From the NCBI GenBank assembly GCA_033065855.1, contig JAVXUO010001485.1:1-64000 (forward strand): DNA of 64,000 bases, read 5' to 3'. Source of the stretch: Escallonia rubra. Its lineage: Eukaryota; Streptophyta; Magnoliopsida; Escalloniales; Escalloniaceae. The position numbers and the translations under genes are program-made. Below are positions 1 through 14,400 of this stretch, one piece after another. Below the pieces are notes generated by a model. That model had not been told where the DNA came from. It ran no database searches and was given only the letters and a program-made list of their open reading frames with translations. The first letter of the stretch is position 1. Each line of letters starts with the position of its first letter.

Positions 1-1157
1 GTTCCTCTTAATATTGTTAGAGACATTTGCACTAGTGGGCACTTAAATTTCAACCCAAAAGTTTATTTTGGAATCAAACTGGATGGCTCGGATGGGGCAA
101 GTAGGTTCACCGAACTTTATCAAAGTTTGAACCCACACCATAAGGACTTAGGTTAAATAAAGGGGCACAAAATTCACTACAGATTGGTCGGTCAAAGTTT
201 GAAGATTCGAGTGGGGCTAACGAGGTTTCAAACATCACCATAGTTCGAACTCACAAATTTGGACTTGAAGGTTGACTTCGTAAATTGATGGGCTAAATGA
301 GGTTTGAAACCTTTTAAGTTCGAAACTGATTGAATTTTGATTCAGAGTTCGAAGGTCAAACCCAAAAGGAAGGAATATTTTTCACGTGGTTGTATTATCT
401 TGTTGAGGGATAAGCCATATGGAGGACTTATCAGGAGAAACAAACTGATAAGCCTGAAGCCATATCGAGGTTCAGAAGGTCAGAGTGACAGAAGAAAAAG
501 AGAGCCAGAAGCCCTAAAGAAACCTTCAAGGACTATGGCTTACAGCTATGGGGTATGTGGTTCCAACCACCAATTGGCGAGTTAGGGTTGATCCCCCCCC
601 CCTAAAATTTTGTTTTCTCTACAGTTCATGGTTTCTTGTTAAGTTTATCTAGAGTCGGAGGCTTTTGTCAACATTTCGTTTCACAATGTAATTAACAATC
701 AGGTGTCTAACCGGAGATAGGATCCCCAATAAGAACAAAAATCAGCACTAAAACTCAGCGGCAATGGATGATTGTTTGCACTTGATTTTTATTTTAAGGT
801 CTCAAAATTCGTGCTAACAGCACTCTCTCTTCTTTATCTCTTTTTAACCGACATCCTTTAAATGGAAATTCATAGATAGGGCTTGGCATTGTAAACAAGC
901 CACAAAGTGTAATAAAATCATGCCCATTTCCCATTGGACTGAGAGAGGCTTCCTTGTAGTCACGGGATATTCGATTAAGCTCGGTTCCATTTCCAGTTTA
1001 AGGTCTCCGTTCTTAACACACCACCATGCCAACATCGCACACAACACCATTACCAACAGAGTGGCAGCCCATCATTGAACTATGCACCACTAACAATATG
1101 TACGTAAAATTGAAACAAGAAAATAACATCAAAGCAGGGCAGAATTGTAATACTCAC
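1..1157. other. Intron 11 sequence, no gene recognised
   Basis: The stretch lies inside the TFIIIC gene, downstream of exon 11. It has a C8-10 run near 592 and one 70-codon open frame on the minus strand (844-1056) with no recognisable similarity to the expected next exon. I see no clear mobile element. Confidence 0.5.
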
Positions 1158-1276
1158 AGCTCTGATGTTGAAGCTAAAGGCCTAAATCCATGAAATATGG
1201 TATCAGTTTGACAATCATCTAGTACTTTAGCCCTTTCAGAAAGAACGCTTCTTGATAGCCTTTTCTTCACTCTAAC
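1158..1276 (-). CDS. GTF3C3: TFIIIC subunit exon 11 (last exon inside window)
   Basis: Thirty-nine codons plus two bases: [20 protein letters not shown], then [12 protein letters not shown], a signature of the family. The acceptor is ATCTTAG and the donor CT|GTGAGT. Exon 12 is not found in positions 1-1157, so it must lie further left. Confidence 0.92.
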
Positions 1277-2409
1277 CTAAGATTAAACGAGTATCAAGAC
1301 CAAAAAAATTGTCAATCTGCACCTTTTCTTCACTCTAACCTAAAATTGAAACAAGTATCAAGACCAAAAAATGTCAATCTGCACCATATAAGATGAGAGT
1401 AAGCAGAAAAACTATGTCAGAAGCACTTCTTATGTGAATCTCAAAATTGAATTTTATAGAATTTAGTTTTTCTTTTCAAACGGATCAATAGGTACCTCAT
1501 AGGCTAGTGGAGGATTGTGGGTATCTGACTAAGGGGCTGTTTGACAAAATTGAAATTTAAGTGCTGAAAACTTAAACGCTAAATATCTAAAAGCTAAAAA
1601 ATTTAAGCAACTCAACTTCTACCACTGAAAAATATGCTAACATGCTTGGTAAACCAAAGGCAGATGTCTGAGAATTGTTGTCTTTTACCAGAGTTACACA
1701 TTTATGTATTCTATAATTTCTTTTTGCCAAACCGTATTGGTTGTGGCCGTGGTGGGGGCAGAAAGGTGCTGATGATGGCGGTTGTAGTGTTGCGTGCAGA
1801 TGTTGTGTTTGAAATTGTGGTAGTGGCAACAAGTGGCAGTCACGGTGGCGGTTGCAGTGTGAAGGATATGGAGATGGTTTTGACAGACTTGTAGGAGGTT
1901 GTGGTGGCAGTGATGGTTTGGTGGACATGGCGACATTCTCGTGATGGTGATGGTGTTGGTGGTGGCCATGGTGGAGTGGTGGTGGCGTTGTGGTGGTAGT
2001 GGGGCGGAAACTAGGACGTGATAATTGTTGTGGTGATGGAGATAGGAACATAGAGGTTTTGGTGGTAGCTCTAGAGCGGTGGAGGTAGTGTTACCAGCAA
2101 ATTGATTGTGACGGATCATGATGGTAATTATTCTTTTATGTAAAATTTTGTTCAACAAATTTTGAACATCTATCTCAGTTGAAATTAAGTGATAAGTTTA
2201 TTAAGTCCACCGTAACTTAAAATTTTGGTCTATTTTTTGCAGGAACTAATTTTGTAAGTACTATAATGCTAGGTAGCACGGACACGAACACGGTGTCGGA
2301 CACCGACACCGACGGGGACACCGGACATCGCAACTTCCAAAAAATCAGATTTTGAACACCGCAGGATACCGCTATTTTTTTAAAATATTTATTTATTATT
2401 ATTATTTTA

Positions 2410-2446
<37 letters not shown>

Positions 2447-5400
2447 TAAATATCAAATATATTCCACAATCGAAAATAACAAACAATAATGAAAAACTAC
2501 CAAAACAAGGAATTCAAATACAAGTCATTAAAATATATAAACAACATTTATTTGGTCAATATTTACTTAGTCAATGTACTGGACAAAAAAACCAAGTCAA
2601 ATATCAAATATTTAACAAAAAAATGTGCCCACTGAAAGTCTGAAACGAGAGAAAAAAAGAAGAAGGAAAGAACTGAGAAAAAGAAAAAGGAAAGAAATGA
2701 GAGGACTATCAGTAGAAGAAAAAAGGAGACGAGATGAGGATACAAAGAGAAGAAGACATGTGGGTCAGCGACGGTGGAGGACCTCCAGCGACAATGGCGA
2801 GACCTCTAGCAACGGCGACAGCAGCTGGCTTCGGTATCTTCGGCGACTGAGCTCCGACAACACCGGCGACACCAGCGACACCGGCGACAGCCTTGATGTG
2901 GTCGGCAGACAGCAGCCGTGAGGTGAAAGAGAAGAAAACGGCCGTGAGCCGAGAGAGAAGAAGGTACTGGCTCAACAGATTAGGGCACAAATGGTCGGAC
3001 GTTGATCCATGCCGTGTCCGACACTCCTCGATTAAGTGTCCGATACGGTGTTGGAAATTAAAAAAAAAATCGGACACCGATTAGGGGTATCCGACACGTG
3101 TCGGCCGTTGTTCGGAGGTTGTCGGGGTGTCCGTCCGTTTAGGACACCATGCCTCCACCTAGGAGAGGTGTCAGTGCTTCCTAGCTATAATGTTAAGCTT
3201 TATCAAATGCACTTAATTAAAAATCATTGAAATTTTTGAAATTTAAGTGCTTAATTGCTTTACCAAATACACCCTAAATGTATAGACGTTTTATCATTCG
3301 GACTAATTGAAAATTTTGAGCTTTAAGTTCTTAATTGCTTTACCAAACACACCCTAAATGTATAAACGTTTTATCATTTGGACGTAACAATTATCATTAG
3401 GCGTAAACGGTTGACGTGCAAAGTGGAAGTCCCTATAATTCTTATTTTCTTGTTCGAAAATGCTTGATTGGGGATACTCGATCTTTTAAATTACATGGAC
3501 AATATTACATGTGCACGAGGCTGAGTTTACTATATTTTCCCCAGTCGTTAATCTTTTTAATGCTTAACTTGAGGGTTGAAAGATACTTTATTCTTAAAAG
3601 GTGTTTCTTCATCCCTTTTTTCTCGTCACATCTGTGCAATTCAACCCACCAACACCAGCATGCAAGGAGAACATATTGACCACGGCAACAAATTCCCAAT
3701 GAGAACAGGGAATGCACCTACCTTCACCCCATAAAATCATCTCATCCATTTACCAACATCTATTGACCTGCAAAAAAAGTCACATCTTGATTCGGGAAAC
3801 AGATCGGAGATTAAACACGTTGGTGCTACACCGGTGACGAATATGTGGGGGCCATGGTAAAATTTGAATTTATTTCCCTGTGGAGCATCTCAATGGTTGG
3901 TGCACTGTAAGGCCAACAATATATACTAATTTGATAAGTTAGGAATCAGGAAAAGTGCAGAGGATGAAACAAATAAGAACAACTGTATCTCACTGTTAAG
4001 TGTCTTTGCAGGAGCCCACCACTGATCAGAAAGCTGGCCTTTTTAAGCATAAAATAGTTGTACGACTTAGTATCGTGGCTCGAACAGGTAACTTTATCTG
4101 AGAAGTTTCACAGGCCAAGTTTTTCCCACTTAATTGTGAATTCCATTATTGTTAGGAGTACCATCAAGAAAAGGGTCGTAAAAGAAAGGAGCAGCCCAAC
4201 TACTGTACATATGGGGTATAGACCCGCATTAAATCTTTTAATCATATTTAACTAACGGAAGTATATTTAAACTGATGTAGGTTTGAAAGGAGTTAAACAT
4301 GTCGATTGGAATTGGAAAGCTTCATTGTTTTTATGCATGGACTTTGGTAGTGAATACTCACACATATGAGGGCAATCCACATCTACCACAGAAATTGTCC
4401 TTTTCAACAGCTTATCCAGGGCAGTCTACCTCAAACAAATAAACCTGGCAAAGCCTACCCGTGGCGCGTGTAGACCCGGCCTGAGACCAAAAAACAGGGT
4501 ATGGGCTTCAATTTTGGCTACACGTAGACTTGCAAGTACTTTGTACCCGTACTCGGACGTGTTGGGTAAGAGCCGGTCGGGCACAAGCACACCCGCTGGT
4601 AAAATAGACCTGGCAAAGCCTACCCGTGGCGCGGGTAGACCCAGCCAGAGGCCAAAAAACAGTGTATGGGCTTCAATTTTGTCTACCAGTAAACTTGAGG
4701 TATTCTGCTCTCGTGCCTGCACAGGCTGGGTAAGAGCTGGTTGGGCACAGGCATACCTGCCAGTAGAGTAACCCTTAGGGTTTTTAACTTTCTATATGTA
4801 CAATCTTTTTCTTCATCCACAATAACAGCCTTGCCTCACCATTCGATCTCCCACACTATCTTTGCGTGAAGTTCCCTTTTAGTGATTAAGACGCCGTTTG
4901 GGATTCATTCTCAAAAGTAGATTTTGATTAAATCTGAATCAGTTTCTAAAATCAGCTTTAATCCATTTTAAGTGTAATAGATAGAAAGTTATTGAAGATA
5001 TTTGGATAAAAAGAGATTAAAGTAGGTTTAGTGTGTCAAAATTACTATTTTGTGTATTCAAATTGAAAGGGAGCATTTGATGTCTATGTATATGTAAGGA
5101 TAATTGGTAATTCTTTTGGCCAAACCTGATTCTCTAAAACTGATTAAATCAGAATCCAAGAAAGTGAGGATTCTGGATTTAATCACTTTTGAACCCATTT
5201 GAGCAGATTTAATCAGTTTACTTTTTTTTGCCAAACACTTCAAAATTGATTTAATCTGAATTTAATCAGGTTAGACCATTCTAGAATCAATCCCAAACAC
5301 CCTCTAAGTAGGGATTTTCCATCAGATTGTGTCTAGTTCTATCTTATGGATTGTGTTTCTAGTTCATGGCTTGAGATTATGTGTAAGACTAATTTGGTTA

Positions 5401-8400
5401 TATCTTGGCGGATTTGTTTATTATGCTCTTTTAGAATCTTAGTTGTCTGAATTTTCATCGAGTTCAAAGCACCATGTTTAAAGCTTATGGGAAGAAGGAA
5501 GCTTTAACGCAATGAAAGCGAAAGTTGCTATCGGTTTGTTATGTATAATGCTGCCACTAAGAAAAGGAAAGGAAAACGAGGGGGAGGGGGAGACCTTGGG
5601 TTGCCCGCTAGGTATACCCCGCCCAATGGGGTTGGGCATGTGTCCGAGAAAATGATGCCCGTAAAACCTCTAATAAATCCTACCCGTACCCGCAGCTACC
5701 CATTTACCAGGTCACAGACAGTCGCAATCTCTCCTTCAAGAAGTTCGGAGCCAAAACACTACTTCTCCTAATGATTGGTATTGTTTCTCCAAACTGCTCT
5801 CTTGTAAGTTTCTTCTTGAAGCGGGTCTATGCTTCTGGTTGCCTCTCTCTTCTCCTCCTTTTCTCTGTTCTTCAAACAACAATTTTCGCCATTAGATCTT
5901 TTGACCCATTTCTTAGGGAGCATCTACAAGAAAAAGAGTTTCAAACACGCCAATTACAACTCTTTATGGGATTTTACATGTATTTGTTTGTTGTGTCAGC
6001 ATATGCATATAGATCCAGCAGAAGTCTCGCAGAAAAATATCACCTCTCTTAAAATTCAAATCAAGCCTCTATGGCCGGAAAGTCTTAACTTAACGGCGGC
6101 ATAGACCGATTGACCAGAGATTAATTGGTCGGTGTTGGAGGTGTCGAGTTTTTATGCCGACAGCAATGGCCGCCTACAGTTTGAGGAAAAAGCAGAAATG
6201 TAGCAATTGAGTAGGGGAAAATAGGGAACGATTGGTTGGTTTTTATGGCGCTTATGCTTCTTAGGCTAAATGGATTGCTGTACTTGTTGAGTGAAAGGAG
6301 GGGCATGAGACACTTTGCCCAACCGCCACAGTGTGTAGAGGTTGGTTAGGATTTCTTAGAAAAAAAAATCCAAAAGGGTGGTTTCAGAATAAATACCAAC
6401 TGCTACAATTTCTAGCGATTGGGCTCCATCTTTTAAAGAAAATGAGATGTCGACAGTCCTATTTGTGATGTAGACGGCTGGCCCTCTCAGTGGGGAGAAG
6501 TGGGTGTTGTACCTAGAAGGCTTTTCTTACAAGATAATAGGGAAAAACGAAAGGGGAGCTGAGACCACGGTAAAGGGAAAAAAGGCACTTTGAGTAAGCA
6601 AAGGACTGAAACAGGAAAAGTAAAAAGAAAAGAGGAAGTTTTTGCACACATTATTTGTCAAGGAACTTAGTTGCTTACAATGTTAGCTGTTTGCTAAGTG
6701 ACGCTGATATCTGGGCAATAAAACAAGACTACCAAGCTTAAAATGACTTAGCGGCTGACGTGACGGAAGACTTCAGCTTAAATTTTATTTTGGATCTCAT
6801 TAAGCAGTCCTCTCAATTTCAGCAGTATTTGGACACTCAGTTCTCTTTCAGTTCCAGAGCATATAACCACTCATATTCTCTCCTACTGTGGTCCCTCCTG
6901 GGTTATTGAAAAATCCATCACTTTCGGTCATAGCACAAAAGTCATTTCAGACTTGAAGGTACAAACATATGACCACGCCACATAGATAATCCAATAGAGT
7001 GCACTAACCAAGCAAAATTTTCTCCAATTAGAGTTCATAAATTACAAAACCGGACTAACATAGCCGAGGTCCACATTTTTCACATGCCATAAAAGTCAGC
7101 ACACTCTGAAGAGCATACAGATACGAACATACTTATGAAGAGGGGAAGAGAGTTTGTAGGTGTAAAAAAAACTTTTAGAAGGTTACCTTTTGCTGAATAG
7201 ATTCAAGAAACAATGACTCGCGAACTGAAGGAAATATTGCATCAACAAAAGCCTCGAGTAAACCTTTCGCTTTGTAAACTTGAGAAAGCTTTAACCTTAT
7301 TTTCCCATCAAGCCACCAAGGTTTAGTAGAATCTGAATTCTGATCAAATTTTGACTCTGGAAAGACGAGCCAAGAGGTCATTAAAAGCAGCTCTCAAGAT
7401 ATCCAATAAGTATACCACAAGGAGTTTAAAAAACACTGCTACCTGAATTAGTTGGAGGAGAGAGCACAGAAATGGCTTCATCATCTTTATCTTCTTCAAG
7501 AAGAAGGGAAGCTAGCGTTAACCGAGCCTCAACAGTGTCTTCAAGTTTGTGCAAAGCTGAAGAGAAGCATCAACAGGCCACATAACTTAATTAATCTTCA
7601 AATGATAAGTGGTAAGTTGGAAGAGGTTTCTCAGAGAACTACACATCCACGACCAAGAGTTTCACAACCTACGTTGTTCAAGAGTGCATTATATTACAAC
7701 TAAATGGGCTACATCCATTTATGTTGCCTTCATCAAATTTTGCTGCAAATATTATCTGAGCATGTGTGCCTGGATACCAAATTCCAATATTCTTTCTACC
7801 AAGTAAATGCTGCATGAGAGGGAAACCACAAAGATCACACTCATCCACATATATATAGGAATAAAGGAGACTTTTGAAGATGCACCAACTACAAGGGCCA
7901 GGAGAATTATGTTAAGAGTACTACTAAGAAGCCTTGAGAAAGGGAATGAGATTAAACACTTGAGAACAACAATAATTTCTTGCCCGGTTGAACCACCATG
8001 GAAGCAATCATCATGACTCTACGATCAACGGAGAGAGTATAGACGGAACAGCATATTGGTATTTGGAACTTTAGTAAGAATACGTTTGTTGCTTTGAGCA
8101 GTGTAATGGTTGTACGATTAGGGTCTCTTTTCTTACATGGAGGCCGGAGCATTACAGTCAATTAATCTAGTTAAAAGAAGATCAAGTATATGAAGTGTGC
8201 TTATTCATGAGCAAGTTCTGGTTATACAGATTCGGAATCAGGATATTATAAGAAAGCAGTGCCGACTGAGTATGTGGACGTGATTAAGGATGTGAAGATG
8301 GAGCAATAATAATTGTGAAAGGATCAACTTTAAGCCCTTATCCACTTGCTATAGATATAGTTTAATTGATGAGACCAGAATGGGGGTTAATGCGAAGTTG

Positions 8401-11400
8401 GAGTCATTAAGGAATAATTTAAAATCCAAGGAAAATAAATGTAGGACATGGAGTGTAGGCTCAGCAAGGCCTAGGAAGTTACTGAAGTAATTCTAACCCG
8501 GCAAGACATAAATATGACAAGCAAGGTATGTTACATGGACTCTTTATAATGCGTGAAGTACCAGTGTCGGACACTCGACACTTGGACATGAGTATGGGAT
8601 ATGTGTCCGACACCTCATAGAATATGCCACTAAGAACACTATATTAAAGAATTACTTTTAGTTCGTTATTACTTTGAGATGATATATGTTTTGAAAGTAA
8701 AACAATACGCGTCACACAAAACACCATGTGAACTAAGGAAAAACAAAAATGTATCAATAAATAGAAATATTTTTCCGTGTCCCCGTGTCTTGGGATTTGA
8801 AAATTAGATTAACCCGACATTTGGACATGTATCCGACTCGGAAACTCGTACAGAGTCCGTATAACATAACGAGCAAGATGTAAATATTTCACTATCTTGG
8901 ACTTGTATTATAGATGAAGAGAGAGAGACTAATAAAGATAATACTTAAGAGTGTGTTTGGAACCATGGAATTGATGGGATTTCATTTCAAATCCCAAAAT
9001 TTTAGTGTTTATTACATTATAAAAATGAATTGGAATTAGATTTCATTGGATTTGACTGGATTTGTATCTATAGTATAAAATCCGATGAAAAATGGTCGGA
9101 TTTTATGAGATTTGGATTTACTTGAATTAAAAATAATTATTTACCTATCTTACCCTTTTCTGGATCTCTCCAAAAATGAACCTACCACCATTGTCATCAT
9201 TGCCGCTACCGCCACACCACTTTTACTACCACCATCAGCACCACTATTGCCACCGCCACCGCCGCCACCACTAGTGCCATCACCATCACCGCCACTGCCA
9301 CTGCCCCCACTACTGCCACCCCCACCGCCACCACTGCCACCGTTGCCAGCACTGCCGCCACCACTATTGCCATTGTCGCCACTACCACCGCCACCACCAC
9401 CGCTACTGCCACCACCCTCGCCGCCATTCCCACCACTCCCATCCCCACCCCCACTGCCACCACTATTGCCACCAACACCGCCACTACTACCACCATTACC
9501 ACCACCCTGGCCCCACTACTACCATCACCATCGCCACCATTACTGCCATCGGCGTCACTTCTCCACCACCAATTATACCTCAATATCACCACCACCACCA
9601 TCATTACCTTCACTTGACCACCCCACCACTTACACCGTCGATGCCACTTCCCCATGTGGTGCCGCCACCACCACCATGCGGTGGCACTAACACACTTGAA
9701 ACCACTGACCGTAGATCGTTTTTCATCGTAAGTCAAGGATATAATTGTCCAAAAATTTATTACCCTTCCATTTCCTTTGTTCTCCAAAGACAAAATAGGA
9801 ATTATGTGATTTGAATTCCCTTTTGTTCTAAACAAAAAAAAGTGAATTGAATTCCAAATCCAATTCTGAATTTGAAATCCAAATCCTAAGAGTGTGTTTG
9901 GAACCATAGAATTGATGGGATTTCATTTCAAATCCTCAAAATTTCTTGTTTGAAACATTAAAAAAAGGAATTAGAATTGGATTTCTTGGGATTTGACTGA
10001 ATTTGTTTCTGTAGTATGAAATTCGATAAACAATGGTCGAATTTCATGAGATTTCGATTTACTTGAATTAAAAGTAATTATTTACCTATCTTACCCTTTT
10101 TCTGGATCTCTCCAACAATGAACCCACCACCGCCATCTTTATTGCCGCTACCGCCACACTACTTTTACTACCACCACCGGCACCACTACTGCCACCACCA
10201 CCGCCGCTGCCACCACTACTACCACCATTACTGCAACCAATACTGTCGTCACCACCACCGTCGTCGCCACCACCACTACCACCACTGCCACTGCCACCAC
10301 TACCATTGTCGCTGCCACCACAACCACTGCTAACACTACCGCCACCACCACCGCCGCCATCAGTTTTACAACTACCACCGTCGCCGCCACTAGTGCCACC
10401 ACCACCACACTACCACCACTACTGCCACCGCCACCACTACTGCCACCACCACCACTGCATCCCCACCATTACCGCCACCGCCAGTACTGCCACCACCACC
10501 GCCACCACTATTGCCACCACCACCACCACCACCGCCACCACTATTGCCACCACCACCACCACTATCACCACAACCACCAAAACAACCATCGCCGCCACCG
10601 CCATCGCCACCAATGCCACCACCACCACCGCCACCATCGCCACCACTACTGCCACCACCACACCATCACCACTATTGCCACCACTGCCGCCACCATCGCT
10701 ACAGCTGCCACTACTGCCGCCGCCGCCGCCACCATCACCGTCGCCACCACCACTACTACCACCATCACCGTCGCCACCACCACTGTCGCCACCACCACTA
10801 CTACCACCACCACCGCCAACATCACTACTGCCACCACCGCCGCCGCCACTACTGCCACCGACATCACTATTGGTGTCAGTTGACGACCACCAGTTACACC
10901 TTGTTACACCCCAATACCATCACTACCATCATTACCATCACTTGACCACCCCACCACTTCCACCATCGATGTTGCTACCCCGTGCAGTGCTGCCACCACC
11001 ACCACCATGTGGTGGCACTAGCACACTTGAAACCACTTACCGTAATTTGTTTTTCATCGTAAGTCAAGGATATAATTGTCTAAAAATTTATCACATTTCC
11101 ATTTCCTCTATTCTCCAAACACAAAATTGGAATTCCGTGAGTTGAATTCCCTTTCGTTCCAAACAAAAAAAAGTGAATTGAATTCCAAATCCAATTCCAA
11201 ATCTGAAATCCAAATCTTAAAAGAATTGGTTCCAAACAGACCGTAAAAGAATTGGTTCCAAACGGACCATTATAGAATACAAGTCGAATAGAACGAAGTA
11301 AAGAAGAGCTACCCAGATATTATGTGACCGCAACACAAGTAGAAGAGATTTATAAGATGGAAACTAAGAACAGACACTACTTCAGGTGAGTGTAACTTGA

Positions 11401-14400
11401 ACTCCCGTGCTAGGTGAAGGTGCTACCACAGTCGGAAGGAAAATATAACAAATGAGGAGTTCCGCAATATGGTGGGTGGCGCCAATTGAGAAGAATGAGG
11501 GAACACAGGTACAGATGGTACATATTAACCATAGGACGTAGATGCTCCGGCGCGAGAAAAGAACGTGTACTGGTTGAAAATCGCGACTCTGGTTTAGGAA
11601 AGGGTCAACGCGAGTATCTTACTTGAAAGCAATCTCTGGAGCTTTCCATCCGAACGAGTACAGGAGGGTTAGGCCAATAATAGCTTGAATAGAAGTTGTG
11701 AGAAAGACTTCCTTGCCGAAAATTATTAGAGCACATGAATTTAGATAGAGAGTGCGGACGAAAGGGATTCATGTAGCCAAACCCAACTAGTTTGGGATAG
11801 CAAAGCTGAATGCAACAAAAGAAGTCCACCATACCTTTGTAGAAATACTCAACTGCTCGTATTCTTTCCCTTAGGAATAAGCAACATTGGGCAATTTTCA
11901 GATACAACATGCCCTGGATACAACAATCACCAAAAGAGCAATTATACCTTAGTAAGCAATAGATTAAGAAAATAACAAGTAACAAGCTATCAACATAGAC
12001 ATTTGTCTTAGAAAGAAACACACAGAAAGAATCAATCTCCAGTCTAATCTATCATAAGCTTTCTGCATGTTGTTGGCCCGAGGTAGAGCACTCAATGGGC
12101 TAGTATATCAGACCACTTCATGGACAGTAATGCATCTAAGAGTTTACTTCCACCATTATCTATAAGAACCTATTACTCATTGCGAAAAACTGACATTGAA
12201 ATTCATACCAAGAGCAATATTCTCGTGAGATGAAGAGAGCTTCTCATGTCAGAAACATAAAATACTCGGTGCAGGGTCAAAAAAAAAAATTTACTCAATG
12301 CAGTTGTTAAGTGAAGATTATTGGTTGATTCAGAATGAAGCTGCAAACTTAACAGTATCCTCAGTCAAAACTGCTGGAGCAGGGGTAAGCAGGGAAGCAA
12401 AGATACTTTAGTCACTTTGAAAGGTCATTAAACACTAGCTTTATAGCTTTTTAAAAAATTAAAAAAGTTGTACTTCACATATCAAAATACTTTTTTATGT
12501 AAGCTGCTTTGTGACGAACCTTAGGGTAGGTTTAACCAACTTCGTATTTTAATCAAATTCTATGGAAGACGAAGTGAATTTATTTTCAAGAAAGAATAAC
12601 TACTTGGTTCTTATTCAGGTTTGAGAGGATTACAAGACGCATACTCAAGTTAATGGGGTGAAAAGTCCACTAGCAAAAATACTCTAAGTTGTAGCATGAA
12701 GAAATTTCTTAAGGGACAACAAGAATAAGAAAGGAGTCTGCAAAAAATGTAAATGTTGAAAAGGATGATTTTCCTTACACTGTTAACATCGACATTTCCT
12801 TCCAACATCATACAGTACTTCAAAGCAGATTCATAACGCTCAATACCCATTAAAACGTCCACAACCTCAAAGACCAGTTGAGGATGCTCACTAACATTCT
12901 CCCGTTGTAAAATACTAAATGAAGCCTACACATCATATGGAACATATCAAAACCAATTTTCAAGATTACATGAGATAATGGAAATCTATTTAGAAGTACG
13001 ATAAGACATACGGTCCAGATAGAAAAGTTAATAGATATGAAAATGCAAAGCAACTTAGATAAGTATTTCGATAGCCAAAATCAAGAAATGAGATCAAGTT
13101 GCAGGATTATATGGCGGGAGGAGTGTTTATGGTGTGAGAAGGGCCTCTGGCTACATGCACCTTTGACTGCTCACTGACCCCCAACTCCCCATAACCACCC
13201 CCCGACAAAAATAAACTTTTCCCTTTCCTTTCTTCATTTTCTAAAGCATATATACGTGCCATTCATTCAATTACAAGAAAACAAAACTCCTCCAGGTGTC
13301 CAGTGCCATCGTTGAACATCTTTGATGTTGGTATCTGAAAAGCGCCATTGTCATTCCAACAACCACCATGCCAATTCTGTCGCATCCCTGGTCCCTAACA
13401 TCAAGGATCGCCTTTCTAAAAACTTTCTCCATGTACTCGTCATCAAGATGTTGAGTGCTATCATTGGACATCTTTGATGTTGGCATCTAAAAAGTGCCAG
13501 TATCATTCCAATAACCACCGCCTTAACTTTCCAACATCCCCGATCCCTAACCATTAGAGGTTCCTTTCTAATCTCTCTCTAAAGTAGGTGGAAACCTCTT
13601 ACGCTGTCTCTTACTCCACGTTCTCGTCCACCGCATAGAACAGCCATTAACACCAAAGATCGATGAGCAAGGATGGGAAACTATCAAGCTTAAAGAATCT
13701 GAATCTTCAGCCAGGAGGAGTCTGGGAACTTCTCAGAGCAACGGTACAGTTTTGGAACCCCAAGACCAGATAAAATCACGACATAAACTTAAGATTAAAA
13801 GTTGTGCTAAACCAGCAGCACGACTTTACTTCCTTAAGGAATGCGATAGGATGAAGAAAAAGAACAGTACATTTCAACATATGAGATTATAACTGAGAGC
13901 TTGTCCAAAGATCACAGTACAACTTCGGTTCACTTCACTCAACCAGCTGCTCTGATAAAGTTTCCGCAACAGTAGACGATGATCAACCAACTCAACACAC
14001 CTCTCTCCCAAACTAGTTGGGGTCAGCTGCACAAATCCTTCTCTTCAACACTGATGTTTCAAAATCACGTTCTCAGAGAAGACTTTAGCAATTGATACCT
14101 CTTCTTCTTCCCACGATTTGCACAGGTCACTTTTTTTCTCACTGCAACGAACCAAATAGATGCAAGGAAATAGAGATCCATTTTTATTATTTTTTAGACC
14201 CCCCTTCATGTCATCGCGGACATCTGAGGAAGGTTAATCCCACCACTGAACCCCTGCTGCTTTCCCACTAAAGAAATCCTACTGCATCAATATCCTTGTG
14301 CAAGACAGAACACTTGGACAAGACTAGTGGTTTTAACATGAAAAAGCAGAAAGCGGCATTTAAAAATTGGCTTACACGGAGTAAAAGGTGGTACAACAGT

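Noticed and set aside
844..1056. Candidate TFIIIC exon 12
   Set aside because: Its translation does not resemble the segment expected after FHGFRPLAS in the family, and it lacks a convincing acceptor in the right phase.
1587..2158. His/Pro-rich open frames (154 codons, two frames)
   Set aside because: Shadow of the GGT-rich core of the MITE at 1533.
9112..11145. Long Pro/Thr/Leu-rich and Val-rich open frames on both strands (up to 279 codons)
   Set aside because: They exist only because CCA/CCG/CTG arrays contain no stop in any frame; no start context, no domain, and they lie inside a MITE in a TFIIIC intron.
11605..12021. 138-codon minus-strand open frame
   Set aside because: Only 11835-11913 is a TFIIIC exon; the flanks read through splice sites into intron.
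13271..13554. Two overlapping 67-71 codon frames
   Set aside because: They reflect the 155-bp tandem duplication and have no domain.
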